Source of the DNA: Chitinophagales bacterium | GTDB lineage: Bacteria; Bacteroidota; Bacteroidia; Chitinophagales; Saprospiraceae | Direction: 5' to 3' | Length of the DNA: 33,943 nt | NCBI GenBank assembly: GCA_013297745.1 | Contig: JAAFIM010000037.1 | Coordinates: 1 to 33,943, forward strand | In this document: positions 23,170-31,991 of the stretch, one piece after another | Layout: each line of letters opens with the position of its first letter | Position numbering within the stretch: position 1 is the stretch's first letter | Made by a program: the position numbers and the translations under genes | The notes under the pieces: generated by a model | What the model was told of the DNA's origin: nothing | The model's input: the letters and a program-made list of their open reading frames with translations, nothing else | Databases searched by the model: none

Positions 23170-24294
23170 TCAATTTTCTATCCCATTAACAATAATCCCA
23201 TTGGCTTGATAATTTTCTAAAACAGCCAGTCGAGCTTCTAAACTAATGCGGTTATTTTTATTCAAATTATAATCAGGAGCGTTGAGTATGGTTTTGAGCT
23301 CTTTTTTTACCGTTTCTATATCCAACCAAAATCGGTCACAAAGTAGTATATCGTTGATAACAATTTGTCGCAAATCAGCATAATGGGATTTGAATAAATT
23401 ATCTTGGCTGTAGTTGGTGGTTTGGGCTAAAATTTGGCTGTGTATATTTCTACCCAACAAGCTATATAAAAGGGTATCATTAGCCGATTTTCTTATGTTC
23501 AAATCAGTGTACCAAAATTCGCTGCTATCGTTGGCATAAAGTAATAAATAATTGTTCAAAAAGTATTCGTCGCTGGTATCAGCAGTTTGTATTGTTTTGG
23601 GCAGCCAACTGGATAAGTTTTTATACAGGGCAAATTGTTGTTTTTCGTCCAACCAATATAATTGATACCCGTTAAAGACATCATTTATCCAAGCGAAATC
23701 ATTTTTTTGACTGCTAACAGATTGGTTATACAACTCGTTAATTTTTTGCTCCAAATCCACTTTTATCTGTTCGGCGCGCTGCCACACCATTTGGAAGGCT
23801 ATATCTGTTTGCATTTCATTAAATTCTTGATTATAGGCTTGGAGTTTATCGTTCCAACCTGCACCCAAAATTTTATCTATTCGTCTAGCCATAGTGAGGG
23901 ATTGCAAATCTAAAGATGGCGTTTGCAAAAAACGCAACGACCCAGCAAAAACCCAGCCTTCTAAGCCATTTTGATTGGGCAAAGCCACTTTGAGCCAAGG
24001 TTCGTCATAGACAATATCATCTAATTTTATCTCCAAAGTATGCCTACTTAATTCATTGACAAATAGTAATGTGTCGTTTTTTTTGTAGCGGGCAATTTCT
24101 GCCGCTGAAACATCAGGGCGATTTCTTATAATAGCCAAACTACCAGTCACCAAAACTAAAGAAGGTTGCCCATCAAGTTTTATCGTTTCTGCTGGGGTAT
24201 CTACGTTAATTATAGGATTGGGCAAAGGCGGTGGGCTGGATTGGCAAGCCCCCAAAAAGATAAAAATAAGCAGGCGAAAAAATTTTATATTCAT
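23170..24294 (-). CDS. SH3-like domain lipoprotein
   Basis: MNIKFFRLLIFIFLGACQ is a lipoprotein signal (Cys17), followed by a Pro-rich linker. Residues of about 48-120 look like a bacterial SH3 domain: TGSLAIIRNRPD, KKNDTLLF, EPWLKVALPNQNGLEGWVFAGSLRFL. Such domains often bind cell-wall peptides. The remaining 250 residues are helical, rich in Trp, Tyr, Gln and Asn, and match nothing I recognise. The total is 374 aa. The gene is convergent with the DUF4476 gene and divergent from the Ppx/GppA gene, whose -7 element lies immediately upstream of this start. Confidence 0.8.
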   Translation of the reverse strand: MNIKFFRLLIFIFLGACQSSPPPLPNPIINVDTPAETIKLDGQPSLVLVTGSLAIIRNRPDVSAAEIARYKKNDTLLFVNELSRHTLEIKLDDIVYDEPWLKVALPNQNGLEGWVFAGSLRFLQTPSLDLQSLTMARRIDKILGAGWNDKLQAYNQEFNEMQTDIAFQMVWQRAEQIKVDLEQKINELYNQSVSSQKNDFAWINDVFNGYQLYWLDEKQQFALYKNLSSWLPKTIQTADTSDEYFLNNYLLLYANDSSEFWYTDLNIRKSANDTLLYSLLGRNIHSQILAQTTNYSQDNLFKSHYADLRQIVINDILLCDRFWLDIETVKKELKTILNAPDYNLNKNNRISLEARLAVLENYQANGIIVNGIEN

Positions 24295-24303
24295 AAAAAG
24301 TTG

Positions 24304-24311
24304 TATTTTTG
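24304..24311 (+). promoter_or_regulatory. Putative -7 element (TATTTTTG) for Ppx/GppA gene
   Basis: TATTTTTG followed by CGC lies 44 bp before the start at 24356 and matches TAnnTTTG. A -33 half at standard spacing is not clear. Confidence 0.45.
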
Positions 24312-24355
24312 CGCAAAAAAAATTATATAATTATCAATAACATAATATCAAGCTG

Positions 24356-25312
24356 ATGAGTACATCCAAAAATAACCTTTTTGCGGTCATAGATTCGGGT
24401 ACCAATTCTTTTTCTTTATCTATTTATGAGCCAGCCGAAAATCATGCAGGACAGTTTAAGCGCGTATATAAAGAAAATTATTTTGTAGAATTGCTAGAAA
24501 ATAGCAACCAATTTATCAGCCCAGCAGCTTTTGAACGGGCGGTACGTGCTTATGAGTTGTTTGCCGAAACGTTGTGTTACAAAGAGGTCGATACAGTGCG
24601 GGCGGTGGCTACAGCTGCTTTTCGCCAAGCCGATAATGCGGCAGAGTTGATAACCGCTATTTGGGAAGCCACTAATATACAAATTGAGATTATAAGCGGT
24701 GAGCAAGAAGCTGATTTTATCTATCAAGGGGTAAAATTAGCCTCGCCCATACCAGCCAAAGGGCACGCTTTGATTATGGATATTGGCGGGGGAAGCGTAG
24801 AGTTTATCCTTTGCAACCAACAACAAGGCAAATTATGGGCTGAAAGTTTTGCTGTAGGGGCTGCGGTTTTATACAACCAATACCCTTTGTCTGACCCCAG
24901 CAATGCTATAGAATTAAATTACTTGCAGCAGCAAATTTCGCAAAAATTAACCAATTTATGGGCTATGCTTGCCAAATATCCCCCACAGATGCTTATTGGT
25001 GCTTCTGGTACATTTGATGTATTGTTGGCTTTGGTCGGCAAACGAAAAACTCAAAATTTATACGAATTATTTCCCGCTGCGCGTTTTCATAAAGAAATTT
25101 TCCCCTCACTTTGTTATACCAGTTTTGCCCAAAGAGCAACTATGCCCCAAGTGCCTGCGCGTCGTTCCAAAATGTTGATAGGTATTTTATCTTTGATAAA
25201 ATTGGTGTTGGATAATTGCCCTATGCAGCAGTTGGCTGTGTCTGACTATGCTTTGCGGGAGGGTTTGGCTTGGGAAATGTGGCAAAAAAAAATTAAAAAC
25301 GGCTTTAAATAA
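24356..25312 (+). CDS. Ppx/GppA family phosphatase
   Basis: The 318-aa product has the actin-like ATPase fold of exopolyphosphatase/pppGpp phosphohydrolase. The N-terminal phosphate-binding DSGTNSFSLSIYE starts at residue 13, VRAVATAAFRQADN follows, ISGEQEADFIYQGV carries the catalytic Glu region near 115, and DIGGGSVEF lies at 142-150. It is the short, two-subdomain form lacking the C-terminal HD-like region of E. coli Ppx. The substrate could be polyphosphate or pppGpp; motif content does not separate them. It is monocistronic or reads toward the Lrp gene, which has its own promoter. Confidence 0.92.
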   Translation: MSTSKNNLFAVIDSGTNSFSLSIYEPAENHAGQFKRVYKENYFVELLENSNQFISPAAFERAVRAYELFAETLCYKEVDTVRAVATAAFRQADNAAELITAIWEATNIQIEIISGEQEADFIYQGVKLASPIPAKGHALIMDIGGGSVEFILCNQQQGKLWAESFAVGAAVLYNQYPLSDPSNAIELNYLQQQISQKLTNLWAMLAKYPPQMLIGASGTFDVLLALVGKRKTQNLYELFPAARFHKEIFPSLCYTSFAQRATMPQVPARRSKMLIGILSLIKLVLDNCPMQQLAVSDYALREGLAWEMWQKKIKNGFK

Positions 25313-25371
25313 GGTAAAACAGGGCAAAAATATACTTTATCAAAATTTTATTTGGTTTTTTTTGTTTTAAA

Positions 25372-25402
25372 TTTGGTAAAATATAAAAATGATTGTACTT
25401 TT
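25372..25402 (+). promoter_or_regulatory. Complete Bacteroidota-type promoter for Lrp gene
   Basis: TTTG at 25372-25375 and TACTTTTG at 25395-25402 are separated by exactly 19 bases, matching the Bacteroidota -33/-7 consensus TTTG-N19-TAnnTTTG. It lies 105 bp before the Lrp start, leaving a leader in which autoregulation by Lrp is possible. Confidence 0.75.
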
Positions 25403-25507
25403 GCCGCTGCTTATGATTAAGCTAAGAATATAGCGAATAAAGAATAGCTAAAATTCACCAATTCAAAATTTAATTTCTTATCCGTTCACCAAACTCTATC
25501 AATTTAG

Positions 25508-25987
25508 ATGAAATTAGACCAAACAGACCTGCAAATTCTTCGTATTCTGCAAGAAAATAGTAAAATTACCAATTTAGACCTTTCCAAAAAGGTAGGATTA
25601 TCGCCTGCGCCTACTTTGGAGCGGGTCAAAAAATTAGAATCACACGGGATTATAGAAAGTTATCACGCCCACGTCAACGCCCAAAGCATAGGGCTTAGCG
25701 TGCAAACTTTTGTGTTGGTTTCTTTGGCTTGGAATAAAGAAAACGCCTTAGATAATTTTATCCTAAAAATTCAACAGATACCTGAAGTGGTAGAATGTTA
25801 TATCATTACCGGTGAAGCTGATGTGATTATGCGCTTGACTTGCAAAGATATACCAAGTTATGAAAAATTATTGTTTAAAACGTTATCTAAAATTGATGAA
25901 ATCGAGCGTTTGAAAACTTTGATGGCCTTATCTACTATCAAATCGTCTAAGGTTTTGCCTTTCAATTATGAAGACCAAGAAGATTAA
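25508..25987 (+). CDS. Lrp/AsnC family transcriptional regulator
   Basis: The 159-aa protein has the standard layout. An N-terminal winged helix-turn-helix (about 4-60) contains LDQTDLQILRILQENSKITNLDLSKKVGLSPAPTLERVKKLE-type residues (LSKKVGLSPAPTLERVKKL is the recognition part). A RAM/AsnC effector domain follows (about 65-150) with VVECYIITGEADVIMRL. Family members bind amino acids and form octamers. The effector is not predictable, and no amino-acid operon adjoins it. It ends before a clear terminator and has its own promoter, so it is a stand-alone unit. Confidence 0.95.
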   Translation: MKLDQTDLQILRILQENSKITNLDLSKKVGLSPAPTLERVKKLESHGIIESYHAHVNAQSIGLSVQTFVLVSLAWNKENALDNFILKIQQIPEVVECYIITGEADVIMRLTCKDIPSYEKLLFKTLSKIDEIERLKTLMALSTIKSSKVLPFNYEDQED

Positions 25988-26014
25988 TAGCTTAGATTTT
26001 AATTTAAGTCTTAT

Positions 26015-26048
26015 AGCGCAGTTTCTGATTAAGAGGCTGCGCTTTTTT
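26015..26048 (+). terminator. Intrinsic terminator after Lrp gene
   Basis: AGCGCAG (26015-26021) pairs with CTGCGCT (26037-26043) over a 15-base loop, then T residues. Confidence 0.8.
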
Positions 26049-26093
26049 ATTTAAACATATTCTATTTTTTTTCTGTTTTAAATCTCAAAAGTT

Positions 26094-27020
26094 ATGGAAT
26101 TTGGAAAATTGAGCGATATTGGCGGGGTTAATTTTGACCTATTGCCTACCCCAGTTTTTAGCCAGAATATATTAGCCCGTGTAGCCAAGCAAGAACCTGT
26201 TGAGCAACCAGAAATTTATGTGGGTTGTACAGGCTGGGCGAATAAATCTTGGCAGGGGGTTTATTATCCTACTTCAGCACGGGCGGATGATTATTTGAAG
26301 TATTATAGCCAACAATTTAATACAGTAGAGCTAAACGCTACCCATTATCAACTTCCTTCGGTAGAAATGGTTAAAAATTGGGTAAAACGGGTAGAAAATC
26401 GTCCGTTTAAGTTTGCGCCTAAAATGCTACAAACGGTTAGCCACGCCACCACGCTAAAATATGCTATACCCAGTATGCAACATTTTTGCGAAAATATACG
26501 TTATTTTGACCAGCATTTGGGGTTGGTTTTTACCCAATTGCCCGAACGGGTGGGCATAGCGCAATGGGCTGATATTGAACTATATTTAAAACATTTTCCT
26601 GCCGATATTCCTCACGCTTTGGAGCTGCGGCACGCTTCTTTTTTTGAGCCTCAACAGGACAAAATTTTAGCTTTGGCGGAATTGTTGGCTCATCACAACT
26701 GTGCGTTTGTTATCACCGATGTAGCAGGTAGGCGGGATGTATTGCATCAATATATTTGCAATGATACGGTTGTGCTGCGCTTTGTAGGCAACCAACACGA
26801 AGCAAGCGACCATTCGCGCATTTGCCAATGGGTAGAGAAATTGCAAGAATGGGTAGCTTTAGGTTTGAAAAAAATCTACTTTTTTTGCCATCAACCCGAT
26901 AATGAGCAAGCAGCCCAATTGGTTAGCTTTTTGATTGCACAAATACAGCAAAAAACCAACTGGCGGGTATCCGCACCCAAAATTTGGGAAAATCCCAACC
27001 CTCAATTCACCCTATTTTAA
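26094..27020 (+). CDS. DUF72 (YecE-like) TIM-barrel protein
   Basis: The 308-aa product matches DUF72: YVGCTGWANKSWQGVYYPTSAR at about 41-62, FNTVELNATHYQLPS, FKFAPKMLQTVSHA and PHALELRHASFFEP, with a C-terminal IYFFCHQPDNEQA. The fold is a TIM barrel related to sugar-phosphate isomerases. No reaction is established; a hydrolase or nucleic-acid-related role has been suggested for the family. It starts 46 bp after a terminator and is followed after 16 bp by the LysM gene, so it may lead a three-gene unit. Confidence 0.9.
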   Translation: MEFGKLSDIGGVNFDLLPTPVFSQNILARVAKQEPVEQPEIYVGCTGWANKSWQGVYYPTSARADDYLKYYSQQFNTVELNATHYQLPSVEMVKNWVKRVENRPFKFAPKMLQTVSHATTLKYAIPSMQHFCENIRYFDQHLGLVFTQLPERVGIAQWADIELYLKHFPADIPHALELRHASFFEPQQDKILALAELLAHHNCAFVITDVAGRRDVLHQYICNDTVVLRFVGNQHEASDHSRICQWVEKLQEWVALGLKKIYFFCHQPDNEQAAQLVSFLIAQIQQKTNWRVSAPKIWENPNPQFTLF

Positions 27021-27036
27021 CCCCAATTCAACATTT

Positions 27037-27987
27037 ATGAAATTTTTAACCTTACTTTTTTCTTTTTTCATCGTTATTATTGGCAGTCAAGCCCAATTTT
27101 ATACCCCAAAAGGAAACAATGCCCAAAATAGCAAGCAGCAACAAGCCAATCCGTCAAAAACAATAGATAATAACAACAGCGTAACCCCGCCCAGTTTGAC
27201 ATTTAATCCCAATGATAGTTTTTTTATCGTGGTAGAAAATGAGCAGAAATTTATCCTGCACAAGGTCAAAGCGGGGGAATCACCCAATCTTATCAAGAAA
27301 TTTTATGGGATAGAATTGGGAGATTTGTATTATTCTAATCCTGATATTACAGGCAGCGCACTTCGGGCTGGTCAAGTTTTGCGTATTCCTATCATCAATC
27401 GCGCCATTCGCACTCAAGCTGGTATAGGTTTTAACCCTGCGTTGTATTATCCGCTTTATTATAAGGTGAAAGAGAAAGAAACTTTATACAGAATAGCTAA
27501 AGTCTATTTCAAAACAGCCATAGAAACCTTCCAAACCAATAACAGGCTTATCTCTGATGTGGTACAAAAAGACCAAATTCTAAAAGTGGGTTGGATTTAT
27601 AAAACGGGTATTCCTGATTCTCTCCGCCGCCAAAATGGGGTAACAGGTTCTTTATCCGCAGAAAATCAACAGTTGAAATTGATTTATGAAGAACAAAAAG
27701 CGGACAAAAAAGAGCAGCGTTACGACGGTACAGCTTGTTGGATGAAAGGGGAAAAATTTGCGACCAACGATAAATTACATGTCTTATACACGGGTTTAGC
27801 CGCTGGCACAATTATTAAGATTGAAAACCCTATGTTTCCCAAAAATTATGTATATGCGCAAGTGGTGGCTGACTTGCCCGACAATAGCCTAACTGAAGGG
27901 GCGATGATTTTGTTGTCTGCTAATACTGCTTTTGCTTTGGGGGCAGTAGATGCACGTTTTCCCATCCGCGTGTATCATCTAAAATAA
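27037..27987 (+). CDS. Secreted protein with two LysM domains
   Basis: The 316-aa product has a signal peptide (MKFLTLLFSFFIVIIGSQAQ), a Gln/Asn-rich linker and two LysM motifs, at about 73-118 (HKVKAGESPNLIKKFYGIELGDL) and 140-187 (YKVKEKETLYRIAKVYF). A C-terminal beta-rich domain of about 100 residues follows. LysM binds peptidoglycan or chitin GlcNAc, so the protein probably sits in the periplasm at the wall. The frame is open upstream to 26935 inside the DUF72 gene, but the ATG at 27037 gives the signal peptide. Confidence 0.88.
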   Translation: MKFLTLLFSFFIVIIGSQAQFYTPKGNNAQNSKQQQANPSKTIDNNNSVTPPSLTFNPNDSFFIVVENEQKFILHKVKAGESPNLIKKFYGIELGDLYYSNPDITGSALRAGQVLRIPIINRAIRTQAGIGFNPALYYPLYYKVKEKETLYRIAKVYFKTAIETFQTNNRLISDVVQKDQILKVGWIYKTGIPDSLRRQNGVTGSLSAENQQLKLIYEEQKADKKEQRYDGTACWMKGEKFATNDKLHVLYTGLAAGTIIKIENPMFPKNYVYAQVVADLPDNSLTEGAMILLSANTAFALGAVDARFPIRVYHLK

Positions 27988-28015
27988 ACTTTCTAAACCG
28001 TATAAATTTATTATT

Positions 28016-28702
28016 ATGCGAATAATCTTTTTCTTTTTAGCTTTTTTGTCCTTTTTTTCCCCTTTTTTGCCCGCACAAAATGCTTCTGAAGACATAAGTG
28101 CTCAAATTATAGAAGTATCTGGGGTGGTTTTGTATCGCAATGATAGAGGCAAATTGGAACCTGTGCCTTATACGACAGTATTGGCTCTCAACACCTCGCG
28201 CGGTACTTACGCCAATTACGATGGGATGTTTTCGCTGGTGATTAAAAAAGGGCAAACTTTGCGATTTTCTGCTATAGGTTTTGAGACGGTAGAACTAACC
28301 GTACCAGCAGAGCAACCAGACTTTAGCCAATCGGTCATAATTGAGCTTAAACCACAAGCTGCCGAGCTTAATCAGGTCGTGGTTATGCCCTGGCCAAATC
28401 GGAATAATTTGCGCGCTGAGTTTTTGGCTATGAACCCCAACGAGGCGTTGATGATGCAGGCAGAAGCACGCCGCAATTTGGAAGAAAAGCAATTGTTGGC
28501 TATGCAGCAATCGTTTAAAATGGATAGCAAAGATGCAGCTACTTATTATTTGCAAAAACAAGCCCGCGATTTTTCTTATATGGGACAACTACCCCCACAA
28601 GCTATTTTTGACCCGTTGGCTTGGGCTAGATTTGCGCGCGAACAAAAAGCGAAAAAAGAGAAGAAAGAAAAAGAGAAAAAGCAAAAAAATTCATTGGATT
28701 AG
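28016..28702 (+). CDS. Secreted CarboxypepD_reg-like domain protein
   Basis: The 228-aa product has a signal peptide (1-21, ending LPAQ) and a CarboxypepD_reg-like beta-sandwich (about 33-125): SGVVLY, EPVPYTTVLALNTSRGTYANYDGMFSL, FSAIGFETVEL. This domain is found at the N-terminus of TonB-dependent receptors, but here it stands alone. The C-terminal half is helical and ends in a Lys/Glu-rich tail (about 207-225). The role is unknown; exposure in the periplasm or at the surface is inferred. Its terminator is the left copy of the 43-bp repeat that flanks the defence cassette. Confidence 0.87.
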   Translation: MRIIFFFLAFLSFFSPFLPAQNASEDISAQIIEVSGVVLYRNDRGKLEPVPYTTVLALNTSRGTYANYDGMFSLVIKKGQTLRFSAIGFETVELTVPAEQPDFSQSVIIELKPQAAELNQVVVMPWPNRNNLRAEFLAMNPNEALMMQAEARRNLEEKQLLAMQQSFKMDSKDAATYYLQKQARDFSYMGQLPPQAIFDPLAWARFAREQKAKKEKKEKEKKQKNSLD

Positions 28703-28717
28703 CATTCGTCAAATTTT

Positions 28718-28760
28718 ATAAAAAAAACCTACCAATCAACAGAAAGGTAGGTTTTTTTAT
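28718..28760. terminator. Left 43-bp direct repeat and bidirectional terminator
   Basis: Eight A followed by CCTACC, a 12-base loop and GGTAGG followed by seven T make a bidirectional hairpin terminator (stem 28721-28733 with 28746-28758). The whole 43 bp is identical to 33286-33328. It ends the transcript of the gene at 28016 and, in the other direction, that of the nuclease gene, whose stop codon begins at the next base (28761). Confidence 0.93.
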
Positions 28761-30356
28761 TTATTTTTTGCAAGCGATTACAATTTGGTCGCGATTTTTT
28801 AAATAGTAGATTTTACCAACCCAATAATGAAAGTTTTTTAGAATAAGTTCCCTTATTATTTTTTCATCTTTTAAATAAAGAAAGGAATATTTTTTCTCTA
28901 TGGCGTTTATGATTTGTTGGCGAATATACCATTTTAATTCCTGCCGAGTGGAATTAATGTCTTTTTTACTACAATAACTACTTAATAAAAATAGATAATT
29001 TATTTTAAATACAAATAAAAATAGGCTATTTCTATCGAAAAAATTATTGGGAAAATGATGATTAGACTCTGTATTTAAACATTGTTCAAATTTAATTTTT
29101 ATATTTTGTTGCTCAATGTTTAAGTAATCAATCTCCAAATAGGGACGAATGAAAAAATTAGGTATAAAATTATATCCTTTGCTATCCCCATTCTTATAAG
29201 AAACTGTTTCGTCAATATTAGGGTTCTTGATAAATTGTTGGCGGCAATTCAACGCATAAGTTAGTTGTTTATATTGTCCAATATCTTTGTTATTGAATAT
29301 AGTGTCAGTTTTATAGTATTTAGAATCAGCTATGTAGTAAATGTCGGCATCATTCCAAATATCTTTATCTTTATAAAGATGGTCTATCTCTTTACCATCT
29401 TCTTGATTTTTCAAAATTTTATTAGTAATCTCGTTATCGTCAGACAATAATTTATTTACCATATTTTCAAAAATAATATGGTAGTTTTTAGTATAAATAT
29501 ATTGTGGATTTTCTAGATTATTTTTACTTTCATATTGGGCTTTGCAAAAAGCTATTAGTAGCAATAAAAGCTGTTTTAATCTATCTTCAAAATGAATACT
29601 TTTAAATTCATTTAGTTTTTGGGTTGCACGTTGATAAAATTTTACATTTAGTTTTATAGTTGTGGGCTGATTATTACTAATCGGGAAATGATAGCGTTGT
29701 TTTATTTCTCCTAAAACTTGATTATATATTTCTATTAGCTCATTTTTGCTATCAATTTGTTTAGTTTTTTGCCAAAAATTCCCATAAATAGGGCTATCAG
29801 CAACGAACAAAGGTTGTTCGTTGCTGATAGTTTTATTCCAATTAACTTTATAATTGGTATTTTTTCGCTGCTGTTGTTGGATAAAAATAACTAAATTTTG
29901 ATTTTTTTTGTAGAAATCAAATAAGTTGAATGCTATATCCAAGTCAGACCATTGCTGTATATTTTTTGACCGAATTACTTTTTTTAAAGTTTGGGGTTCG
30001 CTATTAGCATTATCCATTTGATTTTTATATTTTTGAAAAGATATAAACAGCAAGCGGATAATTTTGGTGATAAAATTTTTATATTTCTCTTCTAAATCCA
30101 ACCATTTGGTGTTAGATTTTGCAAATTCGCAAACGTCTATTCCAAATAATTGATTTGTTGAGTCAATAAAAATTTTAGGAAGTGCCAAAATATCTAAATT
30201 TTTTGAGGAGTCCCTATACAAGCCCACAATATCAACACCTAGTTTAGGGGATTTATTAGTAGTCTTATTTTTAAATTTGTTATTACTCAAAAAAGTTTTT
30301 AACTCTTCACTAACAGACACCCCTGTGTAGTCAAATTGTTCAATTAATATGTACAT
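28761..30356 (-). CDS. McrC/LlaJI-type restriction nuclease subunit
   Basis: The 531-aa protein is probably the nuclease that partners the AAA+ protein encoded 6 bp upstream. A PD-(D/E)xK core is visible: Glu297 in IIFENMV, Asp325 in GKEIDHLY and the Asp344-x-Lys346 pair in YYIADSKYY, followed by GQYKQLTYAL. In LlaJI, BsuMI and McrC proteins the nuclease follows an McrB-like gene and has a similar ADxK-containing strand. The N-terminal 230 residues and C-terminal 150 are Lys/Asn/Tyr-rich and unassigned. The family (LlaJI endonuclease versus McrC) is inferred from motif and context, not from full alignment. Confidence 0.7.
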   Translation of the reverse strand: MYILIEQFDYTGVSVSEELKTFLSNNKFKNKTTNKSPKLGVDIVGLYRDSSKNLDILALPKIFIDSTNQLFGIDVCEFAKSNTKWLDLEEKYKNFITKIIRLLFISFQKYKNQMDNANSEPQTLKKVIRSKNIQQWSDLDIAFNLFDFYKKNQNLVIFIQQQQRKNTNYKVNWNKTISNEQPLFVADSPIYGNFWQKTKQIDSKNELIEIYNQVLGEIKQRYHFPISNNQPTTIKLNVKFYQRATQKLNEFKSIHFEDRLKQLLLLLIAFCKAQYESKNNLENPQYIYTKNYHIIFENMVNKLLSDDNEITNKILKNQEDGKEIDHLYKDKDIWNDADIYYIADSKYYKTDTIFNNKDIGQYKQLTYALNCRQQFIKNPNIDETVSYKNGDSKGYNFIPNFFIRPYLEIDYLNIEQQNIKIKFEQCLNTESNHHFPNNFFDRNSLFLFVFKINYLFLLSSYCSKKDINSTRQELKWYIRQQIINAIEKKYSFLYLKDEKIIRELILKNFHYWVGKIYYLKNRDQIVIACKK

Positions 30357-30362
30357 ATTCAG

Positions 30363-31991
30363 TTAGTTATCCTTTGTAACAAAGTTATAAAATTGTTTTA
30401 GTATTTTATCGCCATTGCTAGTGAATAACTCTTCAAAGGTGAAATTATTAATTTTCTCACCGTCCATGAATTTGAAAAAATAATACTCATCAGTTGGACT
30501 TTCGTGTTTTAGTATATCAAACCAAAGATAAGCCATCACTTTATTTTTAAAAGTAGCAAAACTGATTATATTATCGGTCGCTACTACAAAATAAGTTCCC
30601 ATTTGTTTATCTTCGCTATTGCTTATAGCTTTGATTTTAGTATTTATGGCGCGTAAAAATTTACCCCAGCTGCCAGTGCCAAATTCTTCAATACCAATTT
30701 TATCGGCCGCTTCGTAATCAATGGGTACGTATTCCCATTCCCAGCGTCGTTTGAAAGCACTATCCATAGGAAATAATGATTGGTCGCTGGTGTTCATCGT
30801 TGCTAAAATGGATAAGTTGGGGGGCAAACATAACCATTCAAAAACATTTCCTACCCTTCTTTTATTCTTTGTAAAGAAAAAATCATTTAATTTTACTGAA
30901 TAATCTGTATCTTTAAATTCTTCTTTTAAAAAATACTGTAAATCTGCATCCACTTTAATTGGATATTGAGAAAATCCTAAGTTGTCTCTATCCAAAAGTT
31001 GGAAAATATCCCCAAAAATAGCAGCACAATTACCTCTGTTTAGTTCTTCAATGACTAAATAATGGTGTTCGTTTAAATATTTCCATGCCCTAACATAAAT
31101 ATCTATGAAAACTTGCGGGGTGAACTTATAACTAATTTTATCACCAATCATCACAGGTTTGTAGACTCCAATAAAATTATGATAATCATAATTAGGATGG
31201 AAAGTGATTTTGTGGAAAAAGCAATTTTGGATTAATTTATTTATTGTGAATGATTTGCCTGTACCAGGACAACCAAAATACACTTTATTAAAGGGCTTCA
31301 TAATTAAATTATTAGGTAAAAAAGTAACTAATGATAATGGAAATTCTTTGAAATCTTTTGTATCAGATAGTTTATCGTCTACGAAAAAGTATCTTCCGTG
31401 GCAAAAACTTGTTAAGTTTTCAATATTATCTGCTGTTTCTAAAACTTGTTTGATTTGAGTAATTAATTGGGAATGGTTAAAATATTTCTCAATAATTTCT
31501 CGAGTTTGGCTTTTAGGGCTGAAATGAGTGTAATTAAATGTAAAATATAAAGCTATTACTATAAACAGATAGCCTTCATAAATATTATCTTTAAATTCAA
31601 TATCTATAGCTTCATTTTGGTATTCAAAGAGATTGTTTTTATAAAAAGGAAAATTAACTAAAATATTTGTTAGTATAAAAATTCTTTTAGTTAATGATTG
31701 TTTGAATTCTTGTAAATGATGAGCGCATATTTTTGCTAATTGTTCATCATCTTTGATTAGGCTGCGCAAATAATTAGCATCCTTAAAGTGTTTTTCTACA
31801 AACTCTTTAAGAGAGATTTTTAGCTTAGGTGTATCTTTCAACATACTAGAACCACAATTAATTGGGTTCTGACCGCCTGCACCAAATAAGAGTTTGGCAT
31901 CAAATTCTTTAAGAGTTAGATAAAGACGGTCAGGACTTTGAGGTCTGTATAATTGATGTAATTTATCAGCACTAAAACTATTTATCAGCAT
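30363..31991 (-). CDS. McrB-like AAA+ GTPase subunit
   Basis: The 542-aa protein has an N-terminal region (1-230) without recognised motifs and a C-terminal AAA+ module. Walker A is GCPGTGKS at 240-247. Walker B is YLVIEELNRGNCAAIFGD at about 311-328, where McrB has IIDEINRAN. The sensor/GTP-specificity motif is MNTSDQ at 399-404, where McrB has MNTADR, and an arginine-finger-like RRW follows at 415-417. In McrBC the hexamer hydrolyses GTP, translocates on DNA and activates the nuclease. It overlaps the methyltransferase gene by 7 bp and precedes the nuclease by 6 bp, so translation is probably coupled. The N-terminal region may recognise DNA. Confidence 0.85.
   Translation of the reverse strand: MLINSFSADKLHQLYRPQSPDRLYLTLKEFDAKLLFGAGGQNPINCGSSMLKDTPKLKISLKEFVEKHFKDANYLRSLIKDDEQLAKICAHHLQEFKQSLTKRIFILTNILVNFPFYKNNLFEYQNEAIDIEFKDNIYEGYLFIVIALYFTFNYTHFSPKSQTREIIEKYFNHSQLITQIKQVLETADNIENLTSFCHGRYFFVDDKLSDTKDFKEFPLSLVTFLPNNLIMKPFNKVYFGCPGTGKSFTINKLIQNCFFHKITFHPNYDYHNFIGVYKPVMIGDKISYKFTPQVFIDIYVRAWKYLNEHHYLVIEELNRGNCAAIFGDIFQLLDRDNLGFSQYPIKVDADLQYFLKEEFKDTDYSVKLNDFFFTKNKRRVGNVFEWLCLPPNLSILATMNTSDQSLFPMDSAFKRRWEWEYVPIDYEAADKIGIEEFGTGSWGKFLRAINTKIKAISNSEDKQMGTYFVVATDNIISFATFKNKVMAYLWFDILKHESPTDEYYFFKFMDGEKINNFTFEELFTSNGDKILKQFYNFVTKDN

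Noticed and set aside
26935-27036. LysM protein starting at 26935
   Set aside because: The extension lies in the DUF72 gene and would hide the signal peptide that begins at 27037.
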